Below, piece after piece: positions 9,601 to 18,081 of a stretch of DNA of 64,000 nucleotides; position 1 is the first letter of the stretch, and every line of letters begins with the position of its first letter. The position numbers and the translations under genes are program-made. The notes beneath the pieces were generated by a model. That model was not told the DNA's origin, did not search any database, and worked only from the letters and a program-made list of their open reading frames with translations. The stretch is from CAZRUA01 sp964603125 (lineage in GTDB: Bacteria; Bacteroidota; Bacteroidia; B-17B0; Aurantibacillaceae), in the NCBI GenBank assembly GCA_964603125.1, contig CAZRUA010000001.1, positions 208,096 to 272,095 of the forward strand, given 5' to 3'.

Positions 9601-11660
9601 GTAATTGCTGAAGTAACAGGTGCTACAACTGCAGTTGCAATAGTAGTTGACACTGCTGGATTTGTATTACATGTTGTTGTTTCAATTACACTTACCGGAG
9701 TAACTGTAGCTCCAAAGTTAACTACAATGCTATTAGTTCCTTGTCCTGAAACAATAGTAGCTCCAGCAGGAACTGTCCAAGCATAAGTAGAACCCGCGTG
9801 ATTAGTTACACTAAAAGTTTGATTAAGTGAATTAGGACAAAGTGACGTTGGACCTGTAATTGCACTTGTTGCAACACCTGTAGCCATAGTTACAATAACT
9901 TGTTCGGAAATTGTACCTCCACAACCCGGAGAAGTTACATTATATGTTGTGTTAACGGTTGGGTTAACAGTAACAGTCGCTGCAGTTGAGGTAAATCCAG
10001 CAGGCACAGAAGTCCAGCTATAAGAACTTCCTCCGCTAACTGTAAGTGTAAAAGGCGCTCCTGGACAAACCGAACCATCTGCACTAGCCACAAGTGGTCC
10101 AGCCCCTGGTAAAACAGTAATTGTGTGTGATTCGTTGGTAGAACAACCACCTCCTAATAAAAAGTTTACATTTAAGTTAGCCGTATAAGTTCCTGGTGTA
10201 TTGTAAACATGGGTCGGGTTAACCGAAGTTGAAAAATTAGAAGTTCCAGAAAGTGGATCACCAAACGACCAAGTGTGAAATAAATTGGCATTTGTTAATG
10301 GGGTAGGATTACATAAAAAGGCACCACAATTACAAGCTGCAAGTCCTGAACCACCAGTTGTACAAGGAATAACAGAGGTGTTAGTGAAAGTTACTGTTTG
10401 CCCGGCACATATTGTTGTTGGTGCAACTGTAAAATGTGATTCGGGTCCAGTTTTAACTGTTACAGTAATACTAGCATTTGCCGAACCACAAGTTCCATTT
10501 TGAACAGTAACATTGTATGTGAATAAGCCTGCTGTATTTTGAACTAAACTAATGGTTTGATTACTTGCTTGTGGTGTAGCTGTTATGCCCGAACCAGTCC
10601 ACGTATAAGCTGTTCCGTTACTTGCTGTTAAGGCCATAGTTTGTCCTTTACAAATACTAGTGCTACCAGTTATTGTTGCAGTGGCTGGAGATAAGTTGAA
10701 TGTTTGTGATTGTGTTGGAACTAAGCTGTTTCCACAATTATCAATAAGTGAGTTTCCGTCGGTACCCATGCCAACCGATACTGTCCAAGGACCGCCGCCA
10801 CTTAATGCAGTATTTAGTGTAAGTTGAACTGAATTGGTTGAAGTACCGCAGTTTATACCAGTTGCAGCAGTTACAGTGTATGGCCCACCAGTTCCGGTAA
10901 TTGTAAATTCAGAACCGTTAGCAGAAATAGAACTACATAAAACATTTTCGCTTAAAACGGCGGTAACAGTGTTTGTTCCACATACAGCTGTTGCAGAGGC
11001 AACGGTAGGAGGCGTGGTATCAAATATACTTGCAGTAGAAGTTGAAAAGTTTAAAGTATAACCATTTTGTGATGAGCTATAATTCGAAAGAACCAATACG
11101 TATGTTTGACCAACAGTTACGGGTAAAACCGTACTTTGATTTGGGCCACTTGCTGGTTCACTTGCATTTGAGCCAGAAGCACTTAAACCTGTATTTCCGC
11201 CTGTAGCAGAAAAATTACAACGAATAGGTGTTAAAGAACCTGCAGATATTGCTGAACAAGTAGTACCCGTTAAATTGTAAAGTGCAAAATCATAATCTTC
11301 CGAGTTAACATTCGGTGTAATTTGAAAAGCAAGATTTCCAGATGCTGTAACAGTGAAGATGTACCAAACAGAGTTTTTCTCATTTGAGCCTAAACAAGAG
11401 GAGTTGGAAGGAATTTCATCATTTCCACCTGAACCCGAATAAGATGTATTTTGGGTGTAAATGTTTTGGCAAACTGGAATAGCGCTATTACAATCTTGCT
11501 CCGCAGCAAAAATTTGATTTGGAATCGGATTATATCTCTCGTATTGAGATTGAGCTTCTTTTAATTGAATTCTTTTTGTAAGCTCTTCAGCAGGAGTTTG
11601 GGCTAAGAACTGGCTTACAGATAAAGAAGCTAAAAGTATTAGTAAAATTCTTTTTTTCAT
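6672..11660 (-). CDS. Large T9SS type B surface protein with tandem repeats
   Basis: 1662 residues. A signal peptide (MKKRILLILLASLSVSQFLA) is followed by a PPC-like beta domain (about 55-200), Ig-like modules, a PKD domain near residue 470 (FGDP...PTHVYNTPGTYTA), then eight tandem ~84-residue repeats (about 593-1267). Each has a SAITGPSPVCPNAT-like start and a central GSTYAWTVPAGATIVSGQGT. Further PKD/Ig-like modules follow. The last ~85 residues are a T9SS type B (CHU_C, gliding-motility-associated) sorting domain: VPNSFTPNGNGVAENEIF, then MYIFDRWGNKI and GWDGTNKG. Such proteins are exported to the cell surface; an adhesin role is inference from the architecture. The 3' end overlaps purN by 4 bp. 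Confidence 0.9.
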   Translation of the reverse strand: MKKRILLILLASLSVSQFLAQTPAEELTKRIQLKEAQSQYERYNPIPNQIFAAEQDCNSAIPVCQNIYTQNTSYSGSGGNDEIPSNSSCLGSNEKNSVWYIFTVTASGNLAFQITPNVNSEDYDFALYNLTGTTCSAISAGSLTPIRCNFSATGGNTGLSASGSNASEPASGPNQSTVLPVTVGQTYVLVLSNYSSSQNGYTLNFSTSTASIFDTTPPTVASATAVCGTNTVTAVLSENVLCSSISANGSEFTITGTGGPYTVTAATGINCGTSTNSVQLTLNTALSGGGPWTVSVGMGTDGNSLIDNCGNSLVPTQSQTFNLSPATATITGSTSICKGQTMALTASNGTAYTWTGSGITATPQASNQTISLVQNTAGLFTYNVTVQNGTCGSANASITVTVKTGPESHFTVAPTTICAGQTVTFTNTSVIPCTTGGSGLAACNCGAFLCNPTPLTNANLFHTWSFGDPLSGTSNFSTSVNPTHVYNTPGTYTANLNVNFLLGGGCSTNESHTITVLPGAGPLVASADGSVCPGAPFTLTVSGGSSYSWTSVPAGFTSTAATVTVNPTVNTTYNVTSPGCGGTISEQVIVTMATGVATSAITGPTSLCPNSLNQTFSVTNHAGSTYAWTVPAGATIVSGQGTNSIVVNFGATVTPVSVIETTTCNTNPAVSTTIATAVVAPVTSAITGVSPICINATNQTFSVTNTAGSTYAWTVPAGATIVSGQGTNSITVNFGSTPGNVSVIETSPCGTGAQVDFAVTFSSLPVTSAITGPTSLCPNSAGIIFSVTNNAGSTYAWTVPSGATIVSGQGTNSITVDFGATLTPISVTETSACGASAPVSTTINTSVIPPVTSAITGPSPVCPTATAQVYSVTNTAGSTYAWTVPAGATIVSGQGTNSITVDFGATAGTISVTETSNCGVGTPVTQNVLTNTIPTTPAITGPSSVCPNATSQTYSVANNSGSTYTWTVPVGATIVSGQGTNTITVDFGATAGTISVIQNSTCGASPSVSTNVTTSTTPVTSAITGPSPVCPNATAQVYSVTNNVGSTYTWAVPAGATIVSGQGTNSITVDFGATAGTISVTETSPCATGTPVNITITNSPLPTTSAITGLPTACANATGQTFSVTNTAGSTYAWTVPAGATITAGQGTNSITVDLGTTSGNVSVVETNGCGNGTAVTFAVSINPILSNPVISGSTALCAPATNQTYSVPVIAGVTNTWTITGATIVSGQGTNSIVIDLTGSSNATVSLNQTDACNNVNAGINVTVTTVVVNATPVTPNICSGANTSITATGATSYAWTPSTGLNSTTTATVVANPTTTTTYTITGTVGTCTATTTTTINVTPTPSLVAPPAVSICQGASTTLTTSGATNYTWAPSAGLSSTSGASVTANPTATTVYTIVGINGTCTDVRTVTVTVVPNPIANAGPDKVVCIGESIGLEGAGGGTYSWSPSSGLSSTTSATPNASPSVTTQYILTVSAGGLCTDKDTVRVTVNPLPNVFAGNDTTINIDQVMNLNGSGNGTLTWTYDPSLSCLNCANPLLTPIETQTYILTAEDANGCVNTDTVTITITKDYALYVPNSFTPNGNGVAENEIFKAEGYGITKLKMYIFDRWGNKIATIEGLENGWDGTNKGKKVMADVYVYKIEYTVIAGPDYQKTGQIRLIR
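7860..9880 (-). repeat. Eight tandem ~252-bp in-frame repeats
   Basis: The repeated unit encodes ~84 residues. Seven copies are close and one, at the low-coordinate end, is divergent. The most conserved DNA block encodes the IVSGQGTNSI segment and recurs about every 250 bp. High nucleotide similarity between copies makes copy-number change, or collapse during assembly, plausible. Confidence 0.85.
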
Positions 11661-11766
11661 CTAATTTACATTATTTAATCAACCGGTTTTAGTCTGTTAA
11701 TAATGAACCCATAAATTTACAAAAAGAAAAGCGTTTTTTGTGACTTAAAAATGCTAAAAAATAAGA

Positions 11767-12267
11767 TTATTTGGCTTTTTCTATTTCAATCCCTACATCC
11801 AAAATTAAATACAAAGGATCTATGGTGTTTTTGGTCCCATAACGCATAATTTGCTCAAAACTGAACTGATATTTACCTTTTATTGGGAAACGAGTGTTCT
11901 TTTTGAAGAAAATTCGATTATCCCATAAATCACCAGCTCCGTTTCCTAACCAATGATTTTGTTCATCGGCTAATAAGCATTCAACAGTATCTGATTTTTT
12001 TTTGCCATCAGGGTAGGTCGTATGCAACACCATTTGTAAATTCCTGTAGCTATAAGAATCATCATTTCTAACGTTAATGTATACATTATTTAAGCTAACA
12101 GTATCGTCAATATTTACATCAAAGCTCAGTTTTTCTGATGCTTTCCAGCCTGTTTCAACCGGGATGGATTTATATTCTTTATAAAACGAACCATTACCGC
12201 ACGAAACTAATATCAAAGCAAACAAACTACTTAGGAGTATTGTTGTTGTCGATTTTTTTAAAGCCAT
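11767..12267 (-). CDS. gldH: Gliding motility lipoprotein GldH
   Basis: 166 residues. A lipoprotein signal ends in LVSC with Cys23 as the lipidation site. The mature part has the GldH pattern: FYKEYKSIP near the Cys, a strand-rich middle with YRNLQMVLHTTYPDGK, and the diagnostic LGNGAGDLWDNRIFFKK followed by FEQIMRY. GldH is an envelope lipoprotein essential for gliding in Flavobacterium johnsoniae. The ATG at 12267 lies inside the end of ricT, giving a 41-bp overlap; it is kept because it provides the full signal peptide. The overlap suggests translational coupling. With gldD at the left edge, two separate gld loci are present here. Confidence 0.9.
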   Translation of the reverse strand: MALKKSTTTILLSSLFALILVSCGNGSFYKEYKSIPVETGWKASEKLSFDVNIDDTVSLNNVYINVRNDDSYSYRNLQMVLHTTYPDGKKKSDTVECLLADEQNHWLGNGAGDLWDNRIFFKKNTRFPIKGKYQFSFEQIMRYGTKNTIDPLYLILDVGIEIEKAK

Positions 12268-13663
12268 CGGTTTTGTTATTGTTTTGATTATTTCGGTTGT
12301 TATTATTTTTGTTACGGTTGGGATTATTATTCCCTTGAGGTTTTTTGTTATTTGGGTTTTGATTCGGATTTGGTTTGTTTTGATTCGGGTTTGGTTTAAC
12401 CTTATCCTTGTTTTGATGTTGAGGTTTTGGTTGTACGTTTTGTTTCACAGGAGGTTTAGCCTCGCTATTATCGCCAGCAACTTTGTTTTCTCCGCCTCTG
12501 TTATTTCTATTTTTATTATTTCTATTTTTATTGTTTGGTTTCTTGTTTCTATCAAAACGAGTCAAACTGTCTTGTCCTACAACATTCTCATATGCAGGCT
12601 CAATAGCTTTTTCTTCTTTATTTACAACTGTTCTATCGCTTATTTCATCAGGTTGTTCACCTCTTTTATTTAAGTCAATAATCTCTTTTACTTTTTCTAC
12701 ACTCAATCCTATAAAAACATCAGGTGTATCAAAGTAACTATAATAGAAAACACGTTTAAAAATATCTGTTTTTTGATGAAAAGCATCACCTTTTTTACTT
12801 TTCAATTTGATGTTATCAACGTTAGGAAAATCTTTTACAGCATCTAAATAACTATCTAATTCGAAGTTTAAACAGCATTTTAGTTTCCCGCATTGGCCAG
12901 CTAATTTTAAAGGGTTTAACGAAAGTTGCTGATATCTTGCTGCTGAAGTACTAACAGTTCTAAAATCAGTTAACCAAGTTGAACAACAAAGTTCACGGCC
13001 GCAAGCTCCAATACCTCCTAAGCGACTAGCTTCTTGACGAGCACCAATTTGTTTCATCTCAATACGAACTTTAAATTGGTCGGCTAAAGTTTTAATTAGC
13101 TCTCTAAAGTCAACTCGAGCTTCGGCAGTGTAATAGAAAATAGCTTTTGTTTTGTCTCCTTGATATTCTACATCGCTAATTTTCATTTCTAAACCATGAG
13201 ATAAAGCAAAAGTTCGTGCTTTATACATTGTTGGCACCTCAAGGTCTTGAGCTTCCTTCCATTTATCAATGTCAGTTTGTTTAGCTTTGCGGTATATTTT
13301 TTTGATGTCCTCACTATCAGTTTTTACACCTTTTTTCTTCATTTGTAAACGAACCAGTTCACCAGTTAAAGAAACAACGCCAATGTCATGACCTGGAGAG
13401 GCTTCTACAGCAACTACATCGCCCGTAACGAGGCTTAAGTTATTTACATTTCTATAAAACTCTTTACGTGAATTTTTAAAACGTAATTCAACAATATCAA
13501 AGGTAATTTGACCATTAGGTAAGGTCATATTAGAAAGCCAATCAAAAACATTTAGTTTGTTGCAACCACCTGTGCCGCAACTACCATTACTTCCACAGCC
13601 AGCAGGAACACTCGAATCAGCATTGTGATCTCCTCTTCCATTATTACATCCACTACAAGCCAT
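12227..13663 (-). CDS. ricT: PSP1-domain regulatory iron-sulfur protein, RicT-like
   Basis: 478 residues. RicT (YaaT) proteins are PSP1-domain factors; in Bacillus they form an Fe-S complex with RicA/RicF acting on RNA processing. The conserved core (about 75-310) contains the Cys-rich landmarks IGACGRELCCSTWL and CGKLKCCLNFE, and the PSP1 feature KAIFYYTAEARVDFRELIKTL. The N-terminus carries extra cysteines (ACSGCNN, CGSNGSCGTGGCN). The C-terminal ~120 residues are low-complexity and rich in Asn, Lys and Pro, probably disordered. The gene overlaps gldH by 41 bp and lies 54 bp downstream of holB. The molecular role in Bacteroidota is not established. Confidence 0.88.
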   Translation of the reverse strand: MACSGCNNGRGDHNADSSVPAGCGSNGSCGTGGCNKLNVFDWLSNMTLPNGQITFDIVELRFKNSRKEFYRNVNNLSLVTGDVVAVEASPGHDIGVVSLTGELVRLQMKKKGVKTDSEDIKKIYRKAKQTDIDKWKEAQDLEVPTMYKARTFALSHGLEMKISDVEYQGDKTKAIFYYTAEARVDFRELIKTLADQFKVRIEMKQIGARQEASRLGGIGACGRELCCSTWLTDFRTVSTSAARYQQLSLNPLKLAGQCGKLKCCLNFELDSYLDAVKDFPNVDNIKLKSKKGDAFHQKTDIFKRVFYYSYFDTPDVFIGLSVEKVKEIIDLNKRGEQPDEISDRTVVNKEEKAIEPAYENVVGQDSLTRFDRNKKPNNKNRNNKNRNNRGGENKVAGDNSEAKPPVKQNVQPKPQHQNKDKVKPNPNQNKPNPNQNPNNKKPQGNNNPNRNKNNNNRNNQNNNKTDGFKKIDNNNTPK

Positions 13664-13717
13664 ATTTTATATAATTAAGGTATAAGCTGTTTAAATTCAG
13701 CCTATAAAGTTAAAATT

Positions 13718-14842
13718 TTATTTGGGAATGTTTAACAATTCGTTAGTTTTTAATGCTAAATCCATAAAAAGTACCTTTGGATTAGCATTTCGCTCGATAT
13801 GATAAAAAGCTTTATTAAAGTCATCTACTAGTCGTTCATAGTTCCTTTGATGAACAAAATTGCAGAATTTCTTCACAAATTCTAGTTCATCTCCTCTGAG
13901 CTTAATCATATCAGCACTTGCAAAGTTATGAATCAAACATTCTCTAAAAATTTGAATGCCATAATGCAAAAACAGTTTTTGTTTCTCTCTACCCAAAGAT
14001 GCCATTTCATCAATCCAAGGATTTATTTTAAAAACATCAAATTTTAAGGCAGCACGCATAAAGTTTTGAAACAATTGCAAGTTTTGTACGTTTTGGTTTG
14101 TATCGGCAACTAGGAATAAAGCTTCACGATAATTCCCTTCGCTTAAACGAGCCAAACTGTGTGCATTTTGAGTGTCAAGCTTAAAGCGTTCGATTAGTTT
14201 TTCGGCAATATCATTTTCGTCTATTGGCCCGAACTTTACTAATTGGGTACGACTTAAAATGGTGGCTAATAATTGCTCCATGTTATTGTTAACTAAAAAG
14301 AACATGGTTTCATCAGGCGGCTCTTCAAGCATTTTTAGAAGCTTGTTTGCCGCAGTAGCATTCATTTTTTCGGGCTGCCAAATAATCATAATCTTTCCTT
14401 TACCTTCGTAACTGGTGTAGGAAAGTTTTTTAATGATTTCATTACTTTCTTCGGCTGGAATTATGGGCTGTTTGTTTTCAGCGTCTAATTCATTAAACCA
14501 ATCATTAATGTTTAAGTAAGGCTGAGCTAAAAAAGTTTCGCGAAATTCAGTCATTAAATCAGTACTTACTTTCACATCTTTACTGCTAGCAATAGGGAAA
14601 ACAAAATGTAAATCGGGATGAGCTAGTTTGTTTATTTTAAGGCAAGCAGGGCAAACACCACAGCTATCTTCAGGAGTTCTGTCTGAACAAAGAATATATC
14701 TCGAGAATGCCACGGCCATTGGCAAATTACCAACACCTTCGTTTCCAAAAAATAATTGCGCATGCGGAATACGGTTTTCTTGAACCATATTTCGTAAACG
14801 GTTTTTTACTTCAGGATGTCCAACTACGTCTTTAAATAACAT
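13718..14842 (-). CDS. holB: DNA polymerase III delta' subunit
   Basis: 374 residues. Delta' is the stator of the clamp loader that opens the beta clamp onto primed DNA. The AAA+ core begins MLFKDVVGHPEVKNRL, with IPHAQLFFGNEGVGNL in the P-loop position. The Lys-Thr of a working Walker A is missing there, as expected for delta', which does not hydrolyse ATP. The zinc-binding cysteines appear as CSDRTPEDSCGVCPAC. Sensor-region text such as KIMIIWQPEKMNATAANKLLK and the LLATILSRTQ segment also fit. A helical C-terminal collar domain follows. It lies directly upstream of ricT and gldH on the same strand, an order I recall as common in this phylum. Confidence 0.92.
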   Translation of the reverse strand: MLFKDVVGHPEVKNRLRNMVQENRIPHAQLFFGNEGVGNLPMAVAFSRYILCSDRTPEDSCGVCPACLKINKLAHPDLHFVFPIASSKDVKVSTDLMTEFRETFLAQPYLNINDWFNELDAENKQPIIPAEESNEIIKKLSYTSYEGKGKIMIIWQPEKMNATAANKLLKMLEEPPDETMFFLVNNNMEQLLATILSRTQLVKFGPIDENDIAEKLIERFKLDTQNAHSLARLSEGNYREALFLVADTNQNVQNLQLFQNFMRAALKFDVFKINPWIDEMASLGREKQKLFLHYGIQIFRECLIHNFASADMIKLRGDELEFVKKFCNFVHQRNYERLVDDFNKAFYHIERNANPKVLFMDLALKTNELLNIPK

Positions 14843-14887
14843 GCCGTGAAGATAGTAAAAAGGAACAGTATTTTTGGATAGCTTAAA

Positions 14888-15934
14888 TCAATTCTTGTTC
14901 AAAATTTCGTTTTGAATACGAATGGATTCTTCGTGCATTAAAACACATATTTTTTCAACAAATTCTTTGGGTAGTCCTTTTTGAGAACCTGATTTTATGC
15001 GGCTTTCAAGAATTTCTTTCCATCTATTCAGTTGAAAAATAGTTACGTTGTTTTCTTTTTTGTAATTGCCTAATCGATTGATTATTTCGGAGCGTTTACC
15101 CAAGATTCCAATTAATTCTTCGTCCAATTCGTCAATAATATTTCTTAAGTTCATTAATTCATTATTAAACTCACTGTTGTCCGAATACATGTTTCGGTAA
15201 TTTAGACTATGTAATAAAGTGTTTAAATCTTCGGGTAATAGCTGTTGTTTCGCATCACTCCATGCAGCATCAGGATTAATATGGCTTTCAATCATAAGAC
15301 CATTCATTCCTAAATCAAGGGCTTTTTGCGCTACTTCTTTGATAATGTCTCTTCTTCCGCAAATATGACTTGGGTCGCAAATTATGGGAAGATTTGGAAA
15401 AAGTGTTTTTAGCTCAATAGCAATTTCCCAAAAAGGTGGATTTCTATATTTTGATTTATCACTTGAGTGAAAACCGCGATGAATAGCTTTAATGTCGGTT
15501 ATTCCAGCGTTGGCAATGCGTTCAATAGCTCCAATCCAAAGCTGTAAATCAGCATGAATTGGATTTTTAACCATTACCGGAATATTTACTCCTTTAAGTA
15601 CATCAGCAATTTCTTGAACAGAGAATGGATTAACAGTTGTTCGGGCTCCAATCCATAAAACATCAACACCGTGCTTTAACGCTTCTTCTGCGTGATGAGC
15701 TGTGGCTACTTCAACAGTAGTTTTTAAACCGTATAGTTTCTGAACTTGATTCAACCAATTTAAACCTTCGCTTCCAATTCCTTCAAAACTATTGGGCCTA
15801 GTGCGTGGTTTCCAAATTCCAGCTCTAAATAAATCAACCGATTTTATTTTTGAAATTGCTTCCGCTGTTTTTAAAACCTGCTCCTCAGTCTCAGCTCCAC
15901 AAGGCCCCGCAATTATTAATTTTGTTTGTTCCAA
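14888..15934 (-). CDS. Bifunctional DAHP synthase / chorismate mutase
   Basis: 348 residues. Residues ~1-250 are a type I (KDSA-like) 3-deoxy-7-phosphoheptulonate synthase: LIIAGPCGAETEEQV at the start, the FRAGIWKPRTRPNSFEG loop, MVKNPIHADLQLW, and PIICDPSHICGRRD near the metal site. Residues ~260-348 are an AroQ-class chorismate mutase helix bundle with LRNIIDELDEELIGILGKR. The fused enzyme makes the first intermediate of the shikimate pathway and also converts chorismate to prephenate; in related fusions the mutase domain mediates feedback inhibition. The stop codon is 46 bp upstream of holB. The start is only 5 bp after the Rieske-like gene, so co-transcription is likely. Confidence 0.93.
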   Translation of the reverse strand: MEQTKLIIAGPCGAETEEQVLKTAEAISKIKSVDLFRAGIWKPRTRPNSFEGIGSEGLNWLNQVQKLYGLKTTVEVATAHHAEEALKHGVDVLWIGARTTVNPFSVQEIADVLKGVNIPVMVKNPIHADLQLWIGAIERIANAGITDIKAIHRGFHSSDKSKYRNPPFWEIAIELKTLFPNLPIICDPSHICGRRDIIKEVAQKALDLGMNGLMIESHINPDAAWSDAKQQLLPEDLNTLLHSLNYRNMYSDNSEFNNELMNLRNIIDELDEELIGILGKRSEIINRLGNYKKENNVTIFQLNRWKEILESRIKSGSQKGLPKEFVEKICVLMHEESIRIQNEILNKN

Positions 15935-15939
15935 AATGT

Positions 15940-16380
15940 TTAATTAAAAATTCTTAAAATATTTCCATCCCAACTTGTATTATACTGCGTTGCTGGATAT
16001 GCACTAGGTGTTTGCATAATGCTTCCATCATAAGGAGAAAATCTGCTTTTACATATAGTGTCAAACATATATTGCTGTGTATTGTTAAAGTATAAGATTG
16101 CGCTTGCATTTGTTTTGCCTTCGTGCGGACACTCCCTTTCAAAAGCTTTAAAATCATTGGCGCCCGAACGAAAGACAATAATTCCTTTTCCTCCACCATT
16201 CACATAAATCCAACCCGTAACTACATTCAAATTAAAAAACTGCGGATCTGTTTTATAAATAGTAATATTTACAGGGTATTGATTGTTAGGATTTTGTTGT
16301 GCTTGATTATTTTTTTTGCACGAAATGATTGCAATCGAAAATAATATAACAACTATAAATGCTAGTTTTAATTTTTGCAT
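15940..16380 (-). CDS. Rieske-like lipoprotein with incomplete cluster motif
   Basis: 146 residues. The signal ends IAIISC with Cys21 as the likely lipidated residue. The mature part has a Rieske-like layout: ECPHEG supplies C84 and H86, the first CxH half-motif, and ICKSRFSPYDGS supplies C110, followed by the GSxF/YDGS-like turn. In a true Rieske protein the second half is CxxH; here position 113 is Arg, so one of four cluster ligands is missing. It therefore probably has the fold without a standard [2Fe-2S] centre, a pattern I recall in other Bacteroidota lipoproteins. Function unknown. It lies just upstream of the DAHP synthase gene. Confidence 0.7.
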   Translation of the reverse strand: MQKLKLAFIVVILFSIAIISCKKNNQAQQNPNNQYPVNITIYKTDPQFFNLNVVTGWIYVNGGGKGIIVFRSGANDFKAFERECPHEGKTNASAILYFNNTQQYMFDTICKSRFSPYDGSIMQTPSAYPATQYNTSWDGNILRIFN

Positions 16381-16422
16381 GGTATTAAATCAAAAACTAT
16401 GTTAAGGAAGATGTTGAATTTG

Positions 16423-16452
16423 TTGAGTATCTAATATATTCCCTTATTTTTG
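16423..16452 (+). promoter_or_regulatory. Promoter of the S41 protease gene
   Basis: TTG at 16423-16425, a 19-bp spacer, and TATTTTTG at 16445-16452 match the Bacteroidota -33/-7 pattern. The -7 box ends 17 bp before the ATG at 16470. Confidence 0.6.
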
Positions 16453-16469
16453 TACGGTAAAGTTACTAA

Positions 16470-18080
16470 ATGGAAGATTACCAACCAAAACGAAATTTAA
16501 AGGCCTTAATGCCCGTGTTTTTTGCACTAACATTAATTGCTGGAGTGCTTATTGGGTATAGACTAAATTTTTCTAAGGAATACCCTATGGCTAGAACTGG
16601 AGGCGGAGGTAAGCTAGAGGGAGTTTTAAATTACATTACGGCTCAGTATGTAGATACGATTAATAAAGATGATTTGGAGGATAAAACTTTAACGGCCATG
16701 CTTCACTCGCTCGATCCTCATAGTGATTATATTCCAGCAAGTGATTTAGAAATGAGTGATGAACCTTTAAAAGGTAATTTTGATGGTATAGGAGTAGAGT
16801 TTAATATTTTTGACGATACAATTACAGTGGTGAGTCCAATTGAGGGTGGCCCTTCAGAAAAGGCTGGGATATTGGCTGGCGATAAGTTTATTACAGTGAA
16901 TAAAGAAAAGGTAGCTGGTGTAAAAATTACCAATAAGCAAGTTTTTGATAAGTTGCGCGGCGAAAGAGGAACTAAGGTTGTGATTGAAATTAAACGCGCT
17001 GGTGAACCTAAATTAATTCCGTTTACAATTAAACGAGATGAAATTCCTTTGCATAGTTTAGATGCAGCTTATATCATACCTAATACAAACATTGGCTATA
17101 TAAAAATTTCAAGATTTGCTGCACCTACTTTTGATGAGTACAAGCAAGCACGCAGTAAATTAACTAAGCAGGGAATGAAAAAGTTAATTGTTGATTTGCG
17201 TGGAAATGGCGGTGGTTATTTAAATACAGCTGTTGATTTAGCAGATGAGTTCTTGTCTAAGGGAATGCAAATTGTTTATACTAAAGGAAAGGCATCACCT
17301 AAAAAGTCTTATATGGCTACAGAGCAAGGAGCTTTTGAAAACAACCCATTATGTGTTTTAATCGATGAAAATTCGGCATCGGCAAGCGAAATTTTAGCTG
17401 GTTGTTTGCAAGATAACGACAGAGCTACAATTGTTGGAAGACGCAGTTTTGGAAAGGGTTTAGTGCAAGATCAAATTCCGTTTTCTGATGGTTCAGCTAT
17501 GCGTTTAACAATAGCAAGATATTACACGCCAAGCGGACGATGCATTCAAAAGCCTTATACAAATGGTAATGATGAATATTATAATGAAGAGTTAACTCGT
17601 TATTCATCTGGTGAATTATATAATGCTGATAGTATAAAATTTGCCGACAGTTTGAAATACAAAACAGTAAGTGGTAAAACAGTTTATGGTGGAGGTGGCA
17701 TTATGCCAGATGTTTTTGTTCCTTTAGATACAAGTTATAGAAGTGTTTACCTTTCTAAGATATCTTATAGTGGTTTAATTAATCAATATGCTTTTGATTA
17801 CACAGATAAGAATAGAAAAGCTTTAAAGTACTATAAAGATGCCACGAGTTATATAAATACATTTGTGGTTAGTAACGAAATGATTAATGCTTTTTACGCT
17901 TATGCCGAGAAGAATAAAATATCTCGTAATACAGCTGATATTGCAAAAAGCGGAGAATACATTAAATTGCAAATAAAAGCTTTAATAGGACGAAATTTAT
18001 TTGGCAATGATGCTTATTATCCTATACTTCATTTAAACGACAACACTCTGAAAAAGGCTGTTGACCTAATGAAGAAATAA
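16470..18080 (+). CDS. S41-family C-terminal processing protease
   Basis: 536 residues. CtpA/Prc-type proteases cleave proteins near the C-terminus in the periplasm. An N-terminal hydrophobic segment (about 11-27) works as a signal anchor. A PDZ domain lies at about 95-175 (GNFDGIGVEFNI, then PSEKAGILAGDKF). The catalytic core shows GNGGGYLNTAVDLADEF and the Ser-Lys dyad: S304 in NSASASEI and K329 in SFGKGLVQ, with the 25-residue spacing seen in E. coli Prc. The C-terminal ~130 residues are a helical region usual in Bacteroidota homologues. The gene converges with the UDP-glucuronate decarboxylase gene, leaving one base between stop codons, and has its own promoter. Confidence 0.95.
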   Translation: MEDYQPKRNLKALMPVFFALTLIAGVLIGYRLNFSKEYPMARTGGGGKLEGVLNYITAQYVDTINKDDLEDKTLTAMLHSLDPHSDYIPASDLEMSDEPLKGNFDGIGVEFNIFDDTITVVSPIEGGPSEKAGILAGDKFITVNKEKVAGVKITNKQVFDKLRGERGTKVVIEIKRAGEPKLIPFTIKRDEIPLHSLDAAYIIPNTNIGYIKISRFAAPTFDEYKQARSKLTKQGMKKLIVDLRGNGGGYLNTAVDLADEFLSKGMQIVYTKGKASPKKSYMATEQGAFENNPLCVLIDENSASASEILAGCLQDNDRATIVGRRSFGKGLVQDQIPFSDGSAMRLTIARYYTPSGRCIQKPYTNGNDEYYNEELTRYSSGELYNADSIKFADSLKYKTVSGKTVYGGGGIMPDVFVPLDTSYRSVYLSKISYSGLINQYAFDYTDKNRKALKYYKDATSYINTFVVSNEMINAFYAYAEKNKISRNTADIAKSGEYIKLQIKALIGRNLFGNDAYYPILHLNDNTLKKAVDLMKK

Positions 18081-18081
18081 A

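Noticed and set aside
7860..9880. Regular repeats spaced by ~250 bp that could suggest an array of mobile or CRISPR-type elements
   Set aside because: All copies are in frame and encode a protein module; there are no short repeats with unique spacers and no cas genes.
12284..12737. Two overlapping plus-strand frames rich in Phe, Ile, Val and Leu
   Set aside because: They are the antisense of the Asn/Lys-rich tail of ricT; the hydrophobic look follows from that bias.
15954..16199. 81-residue frame overlapping the Rieske-like gene on the same strand
   Set aside because: It is an out-of-frame reading of the same DNA without a signal peptide or motif; the 146-residue frame has both.
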